Positions 35,270 to 46,905 of a stretch of DNA of 64,000 nucleotides are shown piece after piece (the stretch's first letter is position 1; each line of letters opens with the position of its first letter). The stretch is from Posidonia oceanica. Lineage: Eukaryota > Streptophyta > Magnoliopsida > Alismatales > Posidoniaceae. The notes below the pieces were generated by a model. The model saw only the letters and a program-made list of their open reading frames with translations. It was not told where the DNA came from and did no database searches. A program made the translations under genes and the position numbers. Location of the stretch: the NCBI GenBank assembly GCA_037176725.1, contig JAZBRS010000013.1:12465001-12529000 (forward strand), in the 5' to 3' direction.

Positions 35270-36085
35270 TCTTCTCATCATTACCTCATCCCCTCTTTGC
35301 CGGCCGATAAGTCCGATATCTTATCAATCAATCATTCTCATCATTACCTCACCCCCTCTTTCTCATCATGATCTCATCCCCCTCTTTATCTCATCATTAC
35401 CTCATCCCCTCTTTGCCGGCCGATAAGTCCGATATCTTATCAATCAATCATTCTCATCATTACCTCACCCCCTCTTTCTCATCATGATCTCATCCCCCTC
35501 TTTAGCAATAGCTCTCATCATTATCTCACCCCCTCTTTATCTCATCATTACCTCACCCCCTCTTTCTCATCATGATCTCATCCCCCTCTTTATCTCATCA
35601 TTACCTCATCCCCTCTTTGCCGGCCGATAAGTCCGATATCTTATCAATCAATCATTCTCATCATTACCTCACCCCCTCTTTGTCATCATGATCTCATCCC
35701 CTCTTTAGCAATAATTCTCATCATGATCTCATCCCCTCTTTAGCAATAAATCTCATCATGACCTCATCCCCTCTTTAGCAATAACTCTCATCATGATCTC
35801 ATCCCCTCTTTAGCAACAATTCTCATCATGACCTCATCCCCTCTTTAGCAATAATTCTCATCATGATCTCATCCCCTCTTTAGCAATAATTCTCATCATG
35901 ATCTCATCCCCTCTTTAGCAATAAATCTCATCATGACCTCATCCCCTCTTTAGCAATAATTCTCATCATGATCTCATCCCCTCTTTAGCAATAATTCTCA
36001 TCATGATCTCATCCCCTCTTTAGCAGTAATTCTCATCATGATCTCACCCCCTCTTTAGCAATAGTTCTCATCATGATCTCGTCCC
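35270..36085 (+). repeat. Composite CATCATGATCTCATCCCC array with 35-bp subunits (E2)
   Basis: Same family as 13430-14140, about 100 bp longer, with more 35-bp units in its 3' half and one fewer GATAAG/CTTATC unit in the 5' half. This shows ongoing unit turnover after the E1/E2 duplication. Confidence 0.85.
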
Positions 36086-36099
36086 CTCTTATCAGCAAT

Positions 36100-37025
36100 C
36101 AAGCACTCTCAGGCTGATATCCTAAACTATCAACAATCAAGCACTCTCAGGCTGATATCCTAAACTATCTGCTCAGGCTGATATCCTAAACTATCTGCTC
36201 TCAGGCTGATAACCTAAACTATCATCTGGGCCGATCCATGGTTGGCCCACAGTTGTGTTATACGGCTGACATCCAGTAACTGTCCCTTGCAATTGCGGTT
36301 TCCAGTTGATAGGTTTGTAAACTATCCTCCAGTTGATAGGTCTGTAAACTATCCACCAGTTGATAGGACTGTAAACTATCGCTAGGCTGATATCCTAAAC
36401 TATCACCAGCAATTGCATTATACGGCTGATATCCAGTAACTATCCCTCATCATTGCGCGTTTCCAGTTGATAGGTCTGTAAACTATCCGCCAGTTGATAG
36501 GTCTGTAAACTATCCACCAGTTGATAGGACTGTAAACTATCACGCGCAATCATGTTATACGGCTGACATCCAGTAACTGTCCCTCGCATTGCCGTTTCCA
36601 GTTGATAGGACTGTAAACTATCCTCCAGTTGATAGGTCTGTAAACTATCCACCGGTTGACAGGACCGTAAAATGTCGTTCCAGTTGATAGACTGTAAACT
36701 ATCCGGCATTTGCATTATACGGCTGATATCCAGTAACTATCACTCATGGTTTGTGGCTTCCAGTTGATAGGTCTGTAAACTATCCGCCAGTTGATAGGTC
36801 TGTAAACTATCCGCCAGTTGATAGGTCTGTAAACTATCCGCCAGTTGATAGGACTGTAAACTATCCCACACAACCATGTTATACGGCTGATATCCAGTAA
36901 CTATCACTCACAACTGCTTCCGGTTGACAGGACCGTAAACTGTCATTCTAGGCTGATAACCTAAACTATCACTCCCGGTTGATAGGACCGTAAACTATCC
37001 GGACGATAAGCCCGTCACCTTATCA
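36100..37025 (+). repeat. Hairpin array: 27-bp GATAG...CTATC units (E2)
   Basis: Nearly identical to the E1 array. One informative difference: the unit near 36656 is GACAGGACCGTAAAATGTC in E2 and GATAGGACCGTAAAATGTC in E1 (near 14705), giving fully paired versus wobble-paired GACA/TGTC. Confidence 0.9.
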
Positions 37026-37503
37026 CCTTTTTCGGCGTGGCCTTGTCCCAGGAAGGCAAAGTCACGCAAACCCCTTTTTTGCGGTAGGAGAGTTGGCCTC
37101 TCTCCCCTCGCACCCTTTTTTCTTTTCTGCTAGCTTGCTCCCCGGGCGGGGACAGGCTGCACCCTATTTTTCCCTCGCTTTGTCGCGCAAGTCTGGCCTC
37201 CCTGCCAGATCCTCGCGCCACATCGCGCCTTTTTATCATTCCTCTTGCATCATCTTAGCACTTCCTCAGCTAGCACTGCATATTACTTTAACATCATCAC
37301 CATCACTTGCACAGCATCAACATCTATTCTAGCTGCACTAACTTTTATGCTAACTTCTTGCATTGCATTTGCATTAGCATGCATCGCACTTAGCATCATC
37401 CATCTGCACCTAGCATTTTGCATTGCGGCAACGGGCTACGATCTTCGGTGCATCCGTCGAATAAGTAGCTCACGCCCATAGCAAATCGCTGCTCCCGCCG
37501 GTC

Positions 37504-37587
37504 AGATGGGGTGTCTCGTCAACCCTGAGCAGCGGTCTCGCTCCGCTTGACCTTGCTCAGGGAGGGGCATCTATTGACACCCCATCT
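37504..37587 (+). promoter_or_regulatory. Polypurine tract and boundary hairpin (E2/LTR3)
   Basis: Same arrangement as 15552-15635: arms 37504-37515 and 37576-37587, purine run 37559-37567. LTR3 begins TATTGACA instead of TGTTGACA (37572-37573), a G-to-A change in the terminal dinucleotide. Confidence 0.87.
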
Positions 37588-40500
37588 TGGCAGGCTTGGA
37601 CCATTTGGAGCCCTCCTGGTGATTGCTGGACTCAAACCTAACCCAAAACCAAACCCTAATCCTCTTCTTTACCCTCCAAAATCAGCCCATCTTGACCTAA
37701 GCCTTTACCCCTCTTCCCAAGCTCAAAACCTAACCAAAACCCATAGGAAAACCCACCAACACCCACTTAGCAAGCCTACCCAAGAACCAAGAAATTTCCA
37801 AACCTAGACTATTCCCAAAAACCCTAGAAAAACTAGGTAAAACTCCCCTTTTTCTACACCTTAAAACCCTTCCAAAGCCTTCTTAGAATCAAACCAAAAC
37901 TTCAGAACCAACACCTCAAACCCTAGACTACCCACTCACCAATTTTCACCCCATTCCAAGACCCTTAAGACCCCCTTTCATCCAAATTATCCTTTTCTCT
38001 CTCTGGGATTATCATTTTCTCTCTCCTCTCTCCCTCCTGATTATCATCTCTCTTTTCATCCCCTTTTTGCCCATTTTCTGGCCTGGCTGTGGGCCCCCTT
38101 TGTACTTCTATCCCTTCTCTACCTTATTCCTATTTTTACTTTATTTTTAGCCTTTTTCCTGAATTTTAAAAATCATTTCTCTCCAACCTATCTCTTTTCC
38201 TTTTATTTCCCTCTTTTTCCCTTTTCCTTCTTCCTTCTCTTTTCCTTTGCCTTCTCTTGCAAAAATCCATAAAAACCCCTAAAAATCTGTAAAACCCCAA
38301 AACGTAAAAGAAACAAATCAGAACCCTAAGAAAAATAATTAAAAAACATTAAACAAGCAATTAAAAACCTAAACTTAACTAAATCAAACTAAAAGGAAAA
38401 CCAAGCATGTAAGCTAAAAAATGCAAAACAAATCAAAAGAAAACACTGAAGAATCAAGGAAAAAACTAAAATAAAACCAAAACCCACCAAAAGCAGAAAC
38501 CCCATCAAAAGAATTAAAAAACAAACCCTAAAAAGAAGAATTAAAAAACAAACACTAAAACAAGTAATTAAAGAAACAAAGAGACTTAACCTAACAAACC
38601 TAAGAAAAAAAAAACAAATTGAAAGCTTAATTAAAAGGAAAAGAAAAACACATCTAAAAGACTTAAAAACACCCCAGCAAACTAGAAAAATCTAACTAAA
38701 AAAAAAACTTCAAGAAAAATAAACAAATAAAAATCAAAGCATAATTTAAAAGACTTAAGAAAAAAAAAAAACCTAAGAAGACTAAGACTTAAAAACCTAA
38801 AACCAATCCTGATTAATACGAAAATAAATCCTAAAAAATCCTAATCAATGTCCTGAGTATCTAACAAGAGAAACACAATTTTTAAAACAATTTAAAACAA
38901 GGTTTAACAAACATTTAATCAAGTGAAAACCAATTAAAAGCAAAACCAAAACCCTAAAACCCTAATCAAGCCCAAAACACATTAATCAACCCAAAATGGC
39001 CATTAAAAAATTTAATTAAAATCCTAATCTACATCACAACCTTTCTAATATTTTTATTTATTTTTAGTTCATTTTTACTAATTTTATTTCCCCATTCTAC
39101 CCTCTCTTCTTTCTTACTTCTCTTTTTCTTTCTTTCCTTTCCTTACTGGGCCCAATCCAGCCCGTTTTTCTTTTTTTCTTTTATTTCTTTTTTTCCTTCG
39201 GCCCGCAGCAGTCCGGCCCACGTCCCTCCTTCTTCCTCCTTCTCCTTCTGCAGTTTTTCTGCAACCTTCTCCCGCGAACAGCTGCTACAGCCCTCCCTCC
39301 ACCATTTGAATTTCGAGCTTCCGTCAGATCAGCAACAGCGGCTCGCCGCTCCTCTCTTCTCTCAGCACCTTTTCCGGGAGGCTTTAACTGCTTGTCGTCT
39401 CGCCGGCTGCATGTCTCCCTCAGCAGCAGTGGATCGCGCCGATGGAATTTGAATTCCAGAGCGCGTGAGCAAGCCGGAGAGCAGCAGATAAAAGCCTCGT
39501 TCAGCACCTCCTTCAATGCCCCTTTGATCATCCGAGAGAGAGAGCTGAAAATCCAGAGACTTCCCAAGCAAATCTCCTTCTTCTCCCTCTGATTTTCAGC
39601 AACACTTCCCTTTCTTTTTCTCCCTGAAACCAAGCCCGTTCCAGCATCCAACTCTCTTCCATTTCATCCCCCAAATTCACCCAACACACCAGCATTCCTC
39701 CTCCATCATTTCCCAGCCTTTCCTTCCCTGTAAACACTCCAGTTCACCCGAACTTCCATCACTGAAACCAGCTGCAACCCAACACCTCCTCTCCTGAAAA
39801 TTGCCTTCACCACAGACCTCCAATCCTTCCCGAATCTTCCCTAGATATTCGCCTAAACTCCACCTCCCCAAGGCACCCGACCTTCAGCCTAGCAACCCAC
39901 CACCGCACCTACACGCCACCACAAACAGTTGCCTCCCTCTCTGACCAAAAAACCCACCAGCTTGCAATCTCCACCCACAGCCTCCCAAAACCCAATTCGA
40001 CCGCCTAGAACCCTTCAACAGACCTCCAGCAATCTTCCAGAAGTCCCCGTTCAGCCTGAGGAGTAGCAGACACTCCCCCCGGCCTCCGGCTGCCACTCTG
40101 AACCCACGACCTGCCGAATCTCTCTCCGGCCTGCACAGCTCGCGTCTGATCATCTGGGAAGCTCCGGAGGGCCGTTCTGAGGTGACTCCAGCCCTCGTGA
40201 GCAGTGGACAGCGCCCGCAGCGACCGGACGGACCCCACCGGCGACCCCTGAAGCCACCTACGTCGGGAGGGCATCTCAGACGCGGACCCAGGTAAAAGTT
40301 TCTTCCCCTAGTCCCCTTTTCCTCCCCCGCTGCTTCTCAGCCCCTTAGAAGTAGGTTTCCAGCCCTCCAGACGTTCCTGCAGCTCACCGGTCTTCCCGTC
40401 TTCTCCGGCGCCGGTCCCCTGATCTCCGGACGCTCCGCCCAGCAGAACGGACTCCTGACGATTCCCAGAGCTCCGCACGGTCGCCGGCTACGTCCTCCGC

Positions 40501-43216
40501 CGTCTCGCGCCTCCCCAAGCCCCCTGTGTCGGCGGTGGTGAGCGCCGGTGGCTCACTGCAACAATGCCAGCCACCGCCGGCAAATCACTGTGCATTTATC
40601 TTCTTAGTTATAAGATTTCTGTGCAGATATTGCATGTTTGCCTTAAGTTTTTTAATTTTTGCGTTTCAGTCCTCTGTCCATTTAATATGCTTAGTTTTTA
40701 ATTAAAAACCATGCTAAATTGCTGCTTTTATCTCTGCTTTTCAGTATTTTCTTTCCAGTCCTTTTACTGTGCTGTGCTGTTGTAACTCTTTGCATTTTAG
40801 CCCTTCTGTTTTTTATTTTTGCATATAAGTCCTGCCCTAAATCAGTTCATTTAATTGCATGCATTTTACCATATGAAATTGCATTCTGCATCCCTGCATG
40901 TTTTTGATTTTGCATATAGGTCCATGCACTGTAGAAACTTAGGTTTTATTTTTTATTTTTGCTTGTTGTATTGCATTTTCTTCCCTCTGTTTTCTGGCAT
41001 TTGCATTTAGGTCCATTTTAAATGGACGGTAACCATTTGCATGCATTTTTGCTTACTGCATTGCATTTTGGCCCATGTTTTTTTTCAGAAATTACACATC
41101 AGTCCTTTATCAATGTTTTCAGAGCATATTTACCATACAAAATTGCATATTTGACCCCTGCATGATTCAAAAATCACACATAGGTCCTTGCATCTTTTAA
41201 AAACCATGTAAAAAGACTGTTTTGCCCCTAAAGTTGCATCTTAGCTCCTATGCTTACAAAATTGCATGTAGACCCTCCACTTGCATTCCCCGACTCCCCA
41301 AGACCCTGTTTTCTGGAAAATTTGCACTTTAGACCCCAGTTTTTCCAAAATTGCACTCTAATTTCTTTTTGTTTTCAAAATTTCTTCCAATGCATACCCT
41401 CTTTTCAAATTAGCTTTCTGAGCCCAGTCTTTTGCAAAATAACCCTCTGCCCTCTCCTGTTTTCAAAACCCTCCTCTGTGGACCCCATCTTTTGTGAAAA
41501 TTTGCATTTTAGCCCCTTTGCTTTTTCAAAAATGCTTTTGAACTCCTGTCTTTTCCAAGTTTGTTCCCCTTGTTTCTTCTTGCTTTTGCATGCATTCTGC
41601 ATCCATTTAGCTTTGCATTTTCGCATCTCTCTGCACACACTAAGCACTTCTAGCTCCCCTTCACTTGGGAGGACCTTTTGCACACCCCTAGGACCTCCTG
41701 AACACTTAGATCTGTTCTTCTCCCCTGTTCTGGCCCTCCTGCCTTGAAGCTGCGATATCTTCCGATCCAGCCGTTGGATCTTCTCAAGCAAGCTGCCCAG
41801 GCGACCGCAGCAAAGCGCTCTTCAGCATGGACCAAGCAGATCTCAGATCAGGCTCCCGGATTTCCAGGTATGTCCTCCTAAACTCCTGCATTGCATTCAT
41901 TTGCATGCCATTTGCATAGTTTTCCTCGTTTCCGATTTTTGTCTCTTTGAGCATGTAGAATAGGGCCTCCTCTTCTTGTCTATCAACTCAGATCTCAGTT
42001 TTGCGTTTCCCTATGTGTTTTGTGTTGAGTTTTCCCTGGATTTACCACTTAATGTGACTTTCTTCCCCCTTTTCCACGATCCGATCGCATCGCGAGCTTT
42101 GGGCAGCATGCGAGACACACCGTGGAACGGTTTAGTGGGAAATGGTCGCAAGAGAGGTGGTAATCCCCCCGTTTGCTCACTCTCCCCTTTGTAGGTCTTC
42201 ACACCTACTCTGTGTGGCCCCGAACAGCGCCTGTTCTCACACATGCGTTGTTCTGCTTCTCCTCTTACTGCTTCTAATCTTTTCCTTGCATTTGCATTCG
42301 CACGGCTTTTTCCGAGGTTTTATCTCGCAGCTTTTGGCACCATTTTGCTTGTCCGCTCTCGTCTTGGCGACGTTTTGCGTGCCTGCTTTGTCTTTCGCGC
42401 TGTTATGCACGCTCGCCCTGTTTTTGGCACAGTTTTGCGTGCCCGTCATCGCCTTTTGCACCGATTTGCGTGCCGCCTTGCTTTCTCGCCCGTTTTGCGT
42501 GCCGATCTTGTCTTTTTGCACTGTTTTGCGCGCTTTCTTGTTTTTCGCCTCGTTTTGCGTGTTTTACGCCGTTTTCTCTTGCATGTCGATCGCATTGCAT
42601 GGTTTTGCCGCTGTTTTGCTTTTTCGCTTGCATTTGCATATAGGGCTGTGATGCTTACTGCCTGGAGTTCTCACGAGCCAGGTTTCGCCAGGTTCGGAAC
42701 ACAGACAGCGTAGCTGAGCACTTAGACAGCACGTTTACTTCCTTGCCCTGCATCTCTCCACTTAGAGCACACCTTGAGCATTCATTTAGGCATTCATAGG
42801 CACATAGGCATTCAATCCTGCATTTCCCTGCGTATGCGAGCGTAAGCCTAGAAAGACCGATTCTCGGGCGTGTCGGGGGTGCCTAACACCTTCCCCGCAC
42901 GTAACAGAAGTCCTTGCCCTGTCTTTTGGCCCGCAATGACCGTACTGCCCTTATCCTAGGCTAGAGTCATCTCATTTGCATGTATTTGCATTTGTTTCCT
43001 TTGCATTGCTTTGCTTTGCATTTCTTGCTTGGTTTTGCGTGTTAATTCACGCATTTCCCCTGGTTTTCCTTGTCTCCCGTTAATAGACATGGTGGCGACT
43101 CTGATTTGTCTTATCTTTCTCTTTTCTCCTCGATTTCAAGTGTTTTCGAGTCGAGCCTCTTCCTCGGATCCAATCGCCGCTAAATAGCGAGCCTGATTCC
43201 GATCGGGATCGCTACA
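37572..43216 (+). repeat. LTR3 (5645 bp), 3' LTR of E2 and 5' LTR of E3
   Basis: Collinear with LTR2 at a constant offset of 21,952 bp, with only scattered substitutions seen by eye. It ends CGCTACA before a PBS at 43218. The A-rich block, TATA candidate, TTTTGCGTGCC repeats and GGTGCCTAACACC hairpin are all present. Confidence 0.95.
39488..39494 (+). promoter_or_regulatory. Candidate TATA box of LTR3
   Basis: ATAAAAG, identical in context to 17536-17542 in LTR2. Motif and conservation only. Confidence 0.45.
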
Positions 43217-43217
43217 G

Positions 43218-43235
43218 TGGCGACTCTGCTGGGGA
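43218..43235 (+). promoter_or_regulatory. Primer binding site of E3
   Basis: TGGCGACTCTGCTGGGGA, identical to the E2 site, two bases after LTR3. Confidence 0.85.
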
Positions 43236-44547
43236 TAGCTAGACTCCGGCTTTCGTTCCCGGCTTTTCGCTCACCTGTTTTCGCAGTTTTGCCTGTCTTG
43301 TGTGCCTTCTTTGCCTGCTTTGCTCGTTTTTCTGTGCAAACTCCTAGAAAGTCGCTTTGTGGCTACTTTGCTTAGGTTTTTGCACCTCTTTCGTCTCGGT
43401 TTGCGCTCCCTTTCGCTTGGCTTTGCTTCTCTGCTTGTTTATTTACTTATTGTCTTGCTTCTGCTCTTACTTCCTTTACAGCTTACTTGTCTTTATTTTC
43501 TTTGCCTTACTTGCTTATTATTGCTTTAATTATCGCACATTGCATGTCTACATACTTGTTTGGCAACGATACATGCTTTTTGAATGTTGAATGCTTCTTT
43601 TACACCTTTGCTATGTCACTACGCACGCACATGCCTTGCATACATGCCTTCTGACTTGATGAATGTTTTTTCTTCACCATTATGCTCACAAACACTTGCA
43701 CATGCCATGCACTTGCCTTTTGTTGTGTTGTATGATTGTCTGCCTGCCATTCTTGACTGATTTTCTTCCCTTTCGCACATGCCATGCCTAGGATCGTAGA
43801 AACTTGTTTGCTCTCCCCATGGTTAACTAAAAACCGCAAGTAAAAAGAACTCCTAGGAGCTACTAGAGACTCTGAACAATCCTTCACTTCCTCTAGTTAA
43901 TAAAATGTGCAAGATAAAAGACTTTAATCATTTGCATAAGCATCATATAGGGCATGCATTCTTCTCATCTGAGTCCACCTATTAGTCTGCGAAGGACGGT
44001 CCCGGCTTCTTGTTCCACCGCTTTGGGCGTGGCACGAGCCAGTCGGTCTGTCCCCCCTCGTCCGGGGGTCGTGTCGGTGTTAGTAGAGGGTACCACCCAT
44101 GCTTTGGCGGGGTAGAGGCCACCAACGCACCACCCTGTCATTTCCTGAGCTTTGGGCCGGGAGTTAGACAGGGAACCTACTTTTCTGACCTGAGTCGGTG
44201 ACCTGTACACCCAGGGATACCCGAACTAGATTACCTTACTAGGACACACTAGTTAGGTGAGGGGGGCATACTAGAAAGCATGCATATCATTCATGCCATT
44301 TAACTAACTCATTTGCATTCATCTTTTAGTTTCTAACCCCTAATTTCCTTCTGTTGTGTCAGCGTGACCGGTAAAGCGAGTTTCCCTTTGCCAGAGCTCG
44401 AGTACCGACCCTCGTTGACACCCCTTGTGCGACTTCATTCGCGACCATTCCCCCTCTGAGCTATCCACATTTGTGACGATAGCTCCTCTTAGGACTCACC
44501 GCTTGAACACTCGTCGCAGCCCTATTCTCACGCGATCTAGGTCAGCA
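43236..44547 (+). other. Leader between PBS and gag, E3
   Basis: Collinear with 21284-22595. The GC-rich structured segment is at about 43982-44262. No ORF1 is present. Confidence 0.6.
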
Positions 44548-46905
44548 ATGGCCCAGTACGTTAGTGAGCCTCTTTTCACTCCTGTCACGGAGGGTGTTTC
44601 CATTCCAGCCCCTCCGGTTGCTCCTTCTGTCCCCCTTGTTCCCCCTCCGACGCCAGGGTTTCCTCCCTTGACGTCTCTAGGTTCTCAGTACGTCCCGGGA
44701 CAGTGGCAAGCATCTCTTCCTCCGGATCCGGTCGCCGAATCCATCTTGACGACCGTTACTTGCGTTTCGGAGATGCCACTGCCCCCTCCATCCCAGGGAT
44801 ACGTCGCTTTCGACATCCCTTCCACCGTCGCTGCGACCTTTGCTGTAGAATCCTTCCCTCCCGGACAGTCTGTGTCCGCGCCACTTGTTTCTCAGCCTTC
44901 GCCGGCACTGCACTTCAGCGTCCCCACTGGCGAGACGCCCGAGGCGCAGTACCAGCACCTGATGGAGCTCACCCAGAAACTGCAGGGCAAGGCTCTATCA
45001 GTTCGTTCTTCTTCCATTCCTGTCGTTCCTGAGGTTCCTCTGAGGCCAGTTCCTGCATTCCATGCATCGACCTCCACACCTCCGCCTCGTCCATCGTCTC
45101 AACTGCTCACGGTTCCGACGATGGGGGCTCGTTTACCGCCTCCTGCTGCACAACACTTAGCACAACATGCTCCACTTCCCTCTGGTGGTCAGTCTTTTGG
45201 ACCAGCAGGAGCCCAGTACCTCACTGGCTCGCTGTCTGGCGCTCCGCCTGTACAGCAACTGGTGCTCCGTCATCCTACCCCTATCACAGCACAGCATGGC
45301 ATCTACTCTTCTCCTCTGCACCAAGTCCAGCATCCTGCATACACTCCTGCATACACAGTCCCCCAGCACGGATACGCCGGCCATCCCGTTGCTCCACCAG
45401 GCGACGCTATGGTAGATCCGGAGGAGCACTTAGTTGCGACCCATTCGGCGTATGCGCTCGCTACCCCTGCTGATCCCTCTCCTACAGCAGCAATCCCAGA
45501 CCCCATCAATAACCGGATGGACGTCTTGGAGAAGGCACTACGACTAGTGCAGGGTACTGAGCACCAGACCTACCAATTCCGAGACCTCTGCTGCTTTCCA
45601 GAGGCGGTACTCCCTCCGAAGTTCAAGATCCCAGACTTTGAGAAGTATAATGGTAGGGGCTGCCCCGTAGCACACTTGAAGGCGTATTGCGGTGATCTCG
45701 CTCAGCTTCAGGCTGACGAGAGGTTGCTGATCCGCCTGTTCCAGAAGAGTTTGACCGAGCCGGCACTCAAGTGGTTTACATCGCTTGACATGTCAGCCAT
45801 CAAGACTTGGAACGACCTCAGTCAGGCGTTCCTAGAACAGTACTCCTTCAACCTCGATCTGGTCCCAAAGAGGGCAGACTTGATCACAATCAAGCAGAAT
45901 TCTGGCGAGCCGTTCGGGGAGTACGTCGGCCGCTGGCACGCCCTTGCCTCTCAGGTTCGAGATAGACCCTCTGACGAGGAGTCTATCGAGATCGTTATCA
46001 AAGGGGTGCAGTCGTCTCTCGGAGCTCTGCTTAGCATCCAACCAGTCACTACTTTTGCGGCACTCATCAGAGCTGGAGCGCGCGTGGAGAGTTTTTTGCG
46101 GAGTGGCAACTTCCCAGCTCTCTCTGCGTTCGCTAAGCAGGCAGTGATCAGCAGTAACAGTGCCAACAGCAGCGCCTCCAACAACAACAGCGGCAGCAGC
46201 AACAACCGCCCGAAGAGGAAGGGTTCGCCGAAACCCGCTGTTGCATTCGTCGACTCCCCTGCTATGCCTGTTCGCTTGCCATCCCGGCCTGCCCCAGCTC
46301 AGATGGTGTACGCTCCTGCACCTAGGAATCCACACACACCACACATTACTACCACCGCTAGACCGGTCTATCCTGCCGCACCGGTTCAGCAAGGCTCATA
46401 CCAGAGGCAAAGAAGGCCACCCATTGAGAAGCGGAGATTCGCCCCACTGGTGGAACCGCTCACGGTCATCTTGCCAAAGGTTGCATCGCTCCTGAAGTTC
46501 CCGGAGGTTCGTCCGCCACCAAGTCCACTGCCGCATTGGTTTAGGCCGGACCTCTTCTGCAATTTCCATCAAAGCGCCGGGCATTCGACGGACAATTGCT
46601 TCTCCCTGCGGAACGCTATTCAGGACTTGATCGAATCGGGAACGATTGTGATCGACACGCACGAGGCATCCACTCAAGCACACACTCATGCATCTGCACA
46701 CTCAGCTGTTCCCCCTCATTCTGGCATCACCCGCCAACCCTTACCGGAGCACTCTTATCCAGGAGGGGCGGGAACCTCAGGCATCCACTCTGTCTTTCCT
46801 TCTGGGCCTGCTACCTCTGTGGTAGACCCTTCTGATCTCATCTCTGACATCTCTGAGCCTTTCCCAGTCAGTCTCTATCTCGCGGCAGTTGCCGGCTCCG
46901 AGTAG
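44548..46905 (+). CDS. gag: gag of E3, intact
   Basis: 785 codons from ATG 44548 (MAQYVSEPLFTPVTEG) to TAG 46903-46905. The frame is also open 123 bp upstream, but without an ATG. Residues 1 to about 340 are proline/serine-rich and of low complexity. About 345-520 resemble the retrotransposon gag core (PKFKIPDFEKYNGRG, then LFQKSLTEPALKWF and FNLDLVPKRADL). The segment at about 520-640 is Asn/Ser- then Pro/Arg-rich. About 671-684 is the CHHC-type knuckle CNFHQSAGHSTDNC. The protein would assemble the particle and package RNA. It is the only intact gag in the window, but the downstream protease is broken. Gag and protease share a frame separated only by this TAG. Confidence 0.92.
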   Translation: MAQYVSEPLFTPVTEGVSIPAPPVAPSVPLVPPPTPGFPPLTSLGSQYVPGQWQASLPPDPVAESILTTVTCVSEMPLPPPSQGYVAFDIPSTVAATFAVESFPPGQSVSAPLVSQPSPALHFSVPTGETPEAQYQHLMELTQKLQGKALSVRSSSIPVVPEVPLRPVPAFHASTSTPPPRPSSQLLTVPTMGARLPPPAAQHLAQHAPLPSGGQSFGPAGAQYLTGSLSGAPPVQQLVLRHPTPITAQHGIYSSPLHQVQHPAYTPAYTVPQHGYAGHPVAPPGDAMVDPEEHLVATHSAYALATPADPSPTAAIPDPINNRMDVLEKALRLVQGTEHQTYQFRDLCCFPEAVLPPKFKIPDFEKYNGRGCPVAHLKAYCGDLAQLQADERLLIRLFQKSLTEPALKWFTSLDMSAIKTWNDLSQAFLEQYSFNLDLVPKRADLITIKQNSGEPFGEYVGRWHALASQVRDRPSDEESIEIVIKGVQSSLGALLSIQPVTTFAALIRAGARVESFLRSGNFPALSAFAKQAVISSNSANSSASNNNSGSSNNRPKRKGSPKPAVAFVDSPAMPVRLPSRPAPAQMVYAPAPRNPHTPHITTTARPVYPAAPVQQGSYQRQRRPPIEKRRFAPLVEPLTVILPKVASLLKFPEVRPPPSPLPHWFRPDLFCNFHQSAGHSTDNCFSLRNAIQDLIESGTIVIDTHEASTQAHTHASAHSAVPPHSGITRQPLPEHSYPGGAGTSGIHSVFPSGPATSVVDPSDLISDISEPFPVSLYLAAVAGSE

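Larger units (their letters stand above)
15620..43216 (+). mobile_element. E2: full-length Tat/Ogre-like LTR retrotransposon, 27.6 kb
   Basis: It is bounded by LTR2 (15620-21264) and LTR3 (37572-43216), both 5645 bp and nearly identical by eye. Order: LTR, PBS, leader, gag, protease, linker, RT, RNase H, archaeal-type RNase H, integrase, DUF7745-like ORF, hairpin repeat arrays, polypurine tract, LTR. It is inactive: gag has one nonsense codon (22995), protease a 1-bp deletion (about 26022), the linker a nonsense codon (28163) and the DUF7745-like ORF a 1-bp deletion (about 33272). LTR2 and LTR3 are also the flanking LTRs of E1 and E3, so E2 is the middle of a tandem array and no simple target-site duplication can be read. 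Confidence 0.92.
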
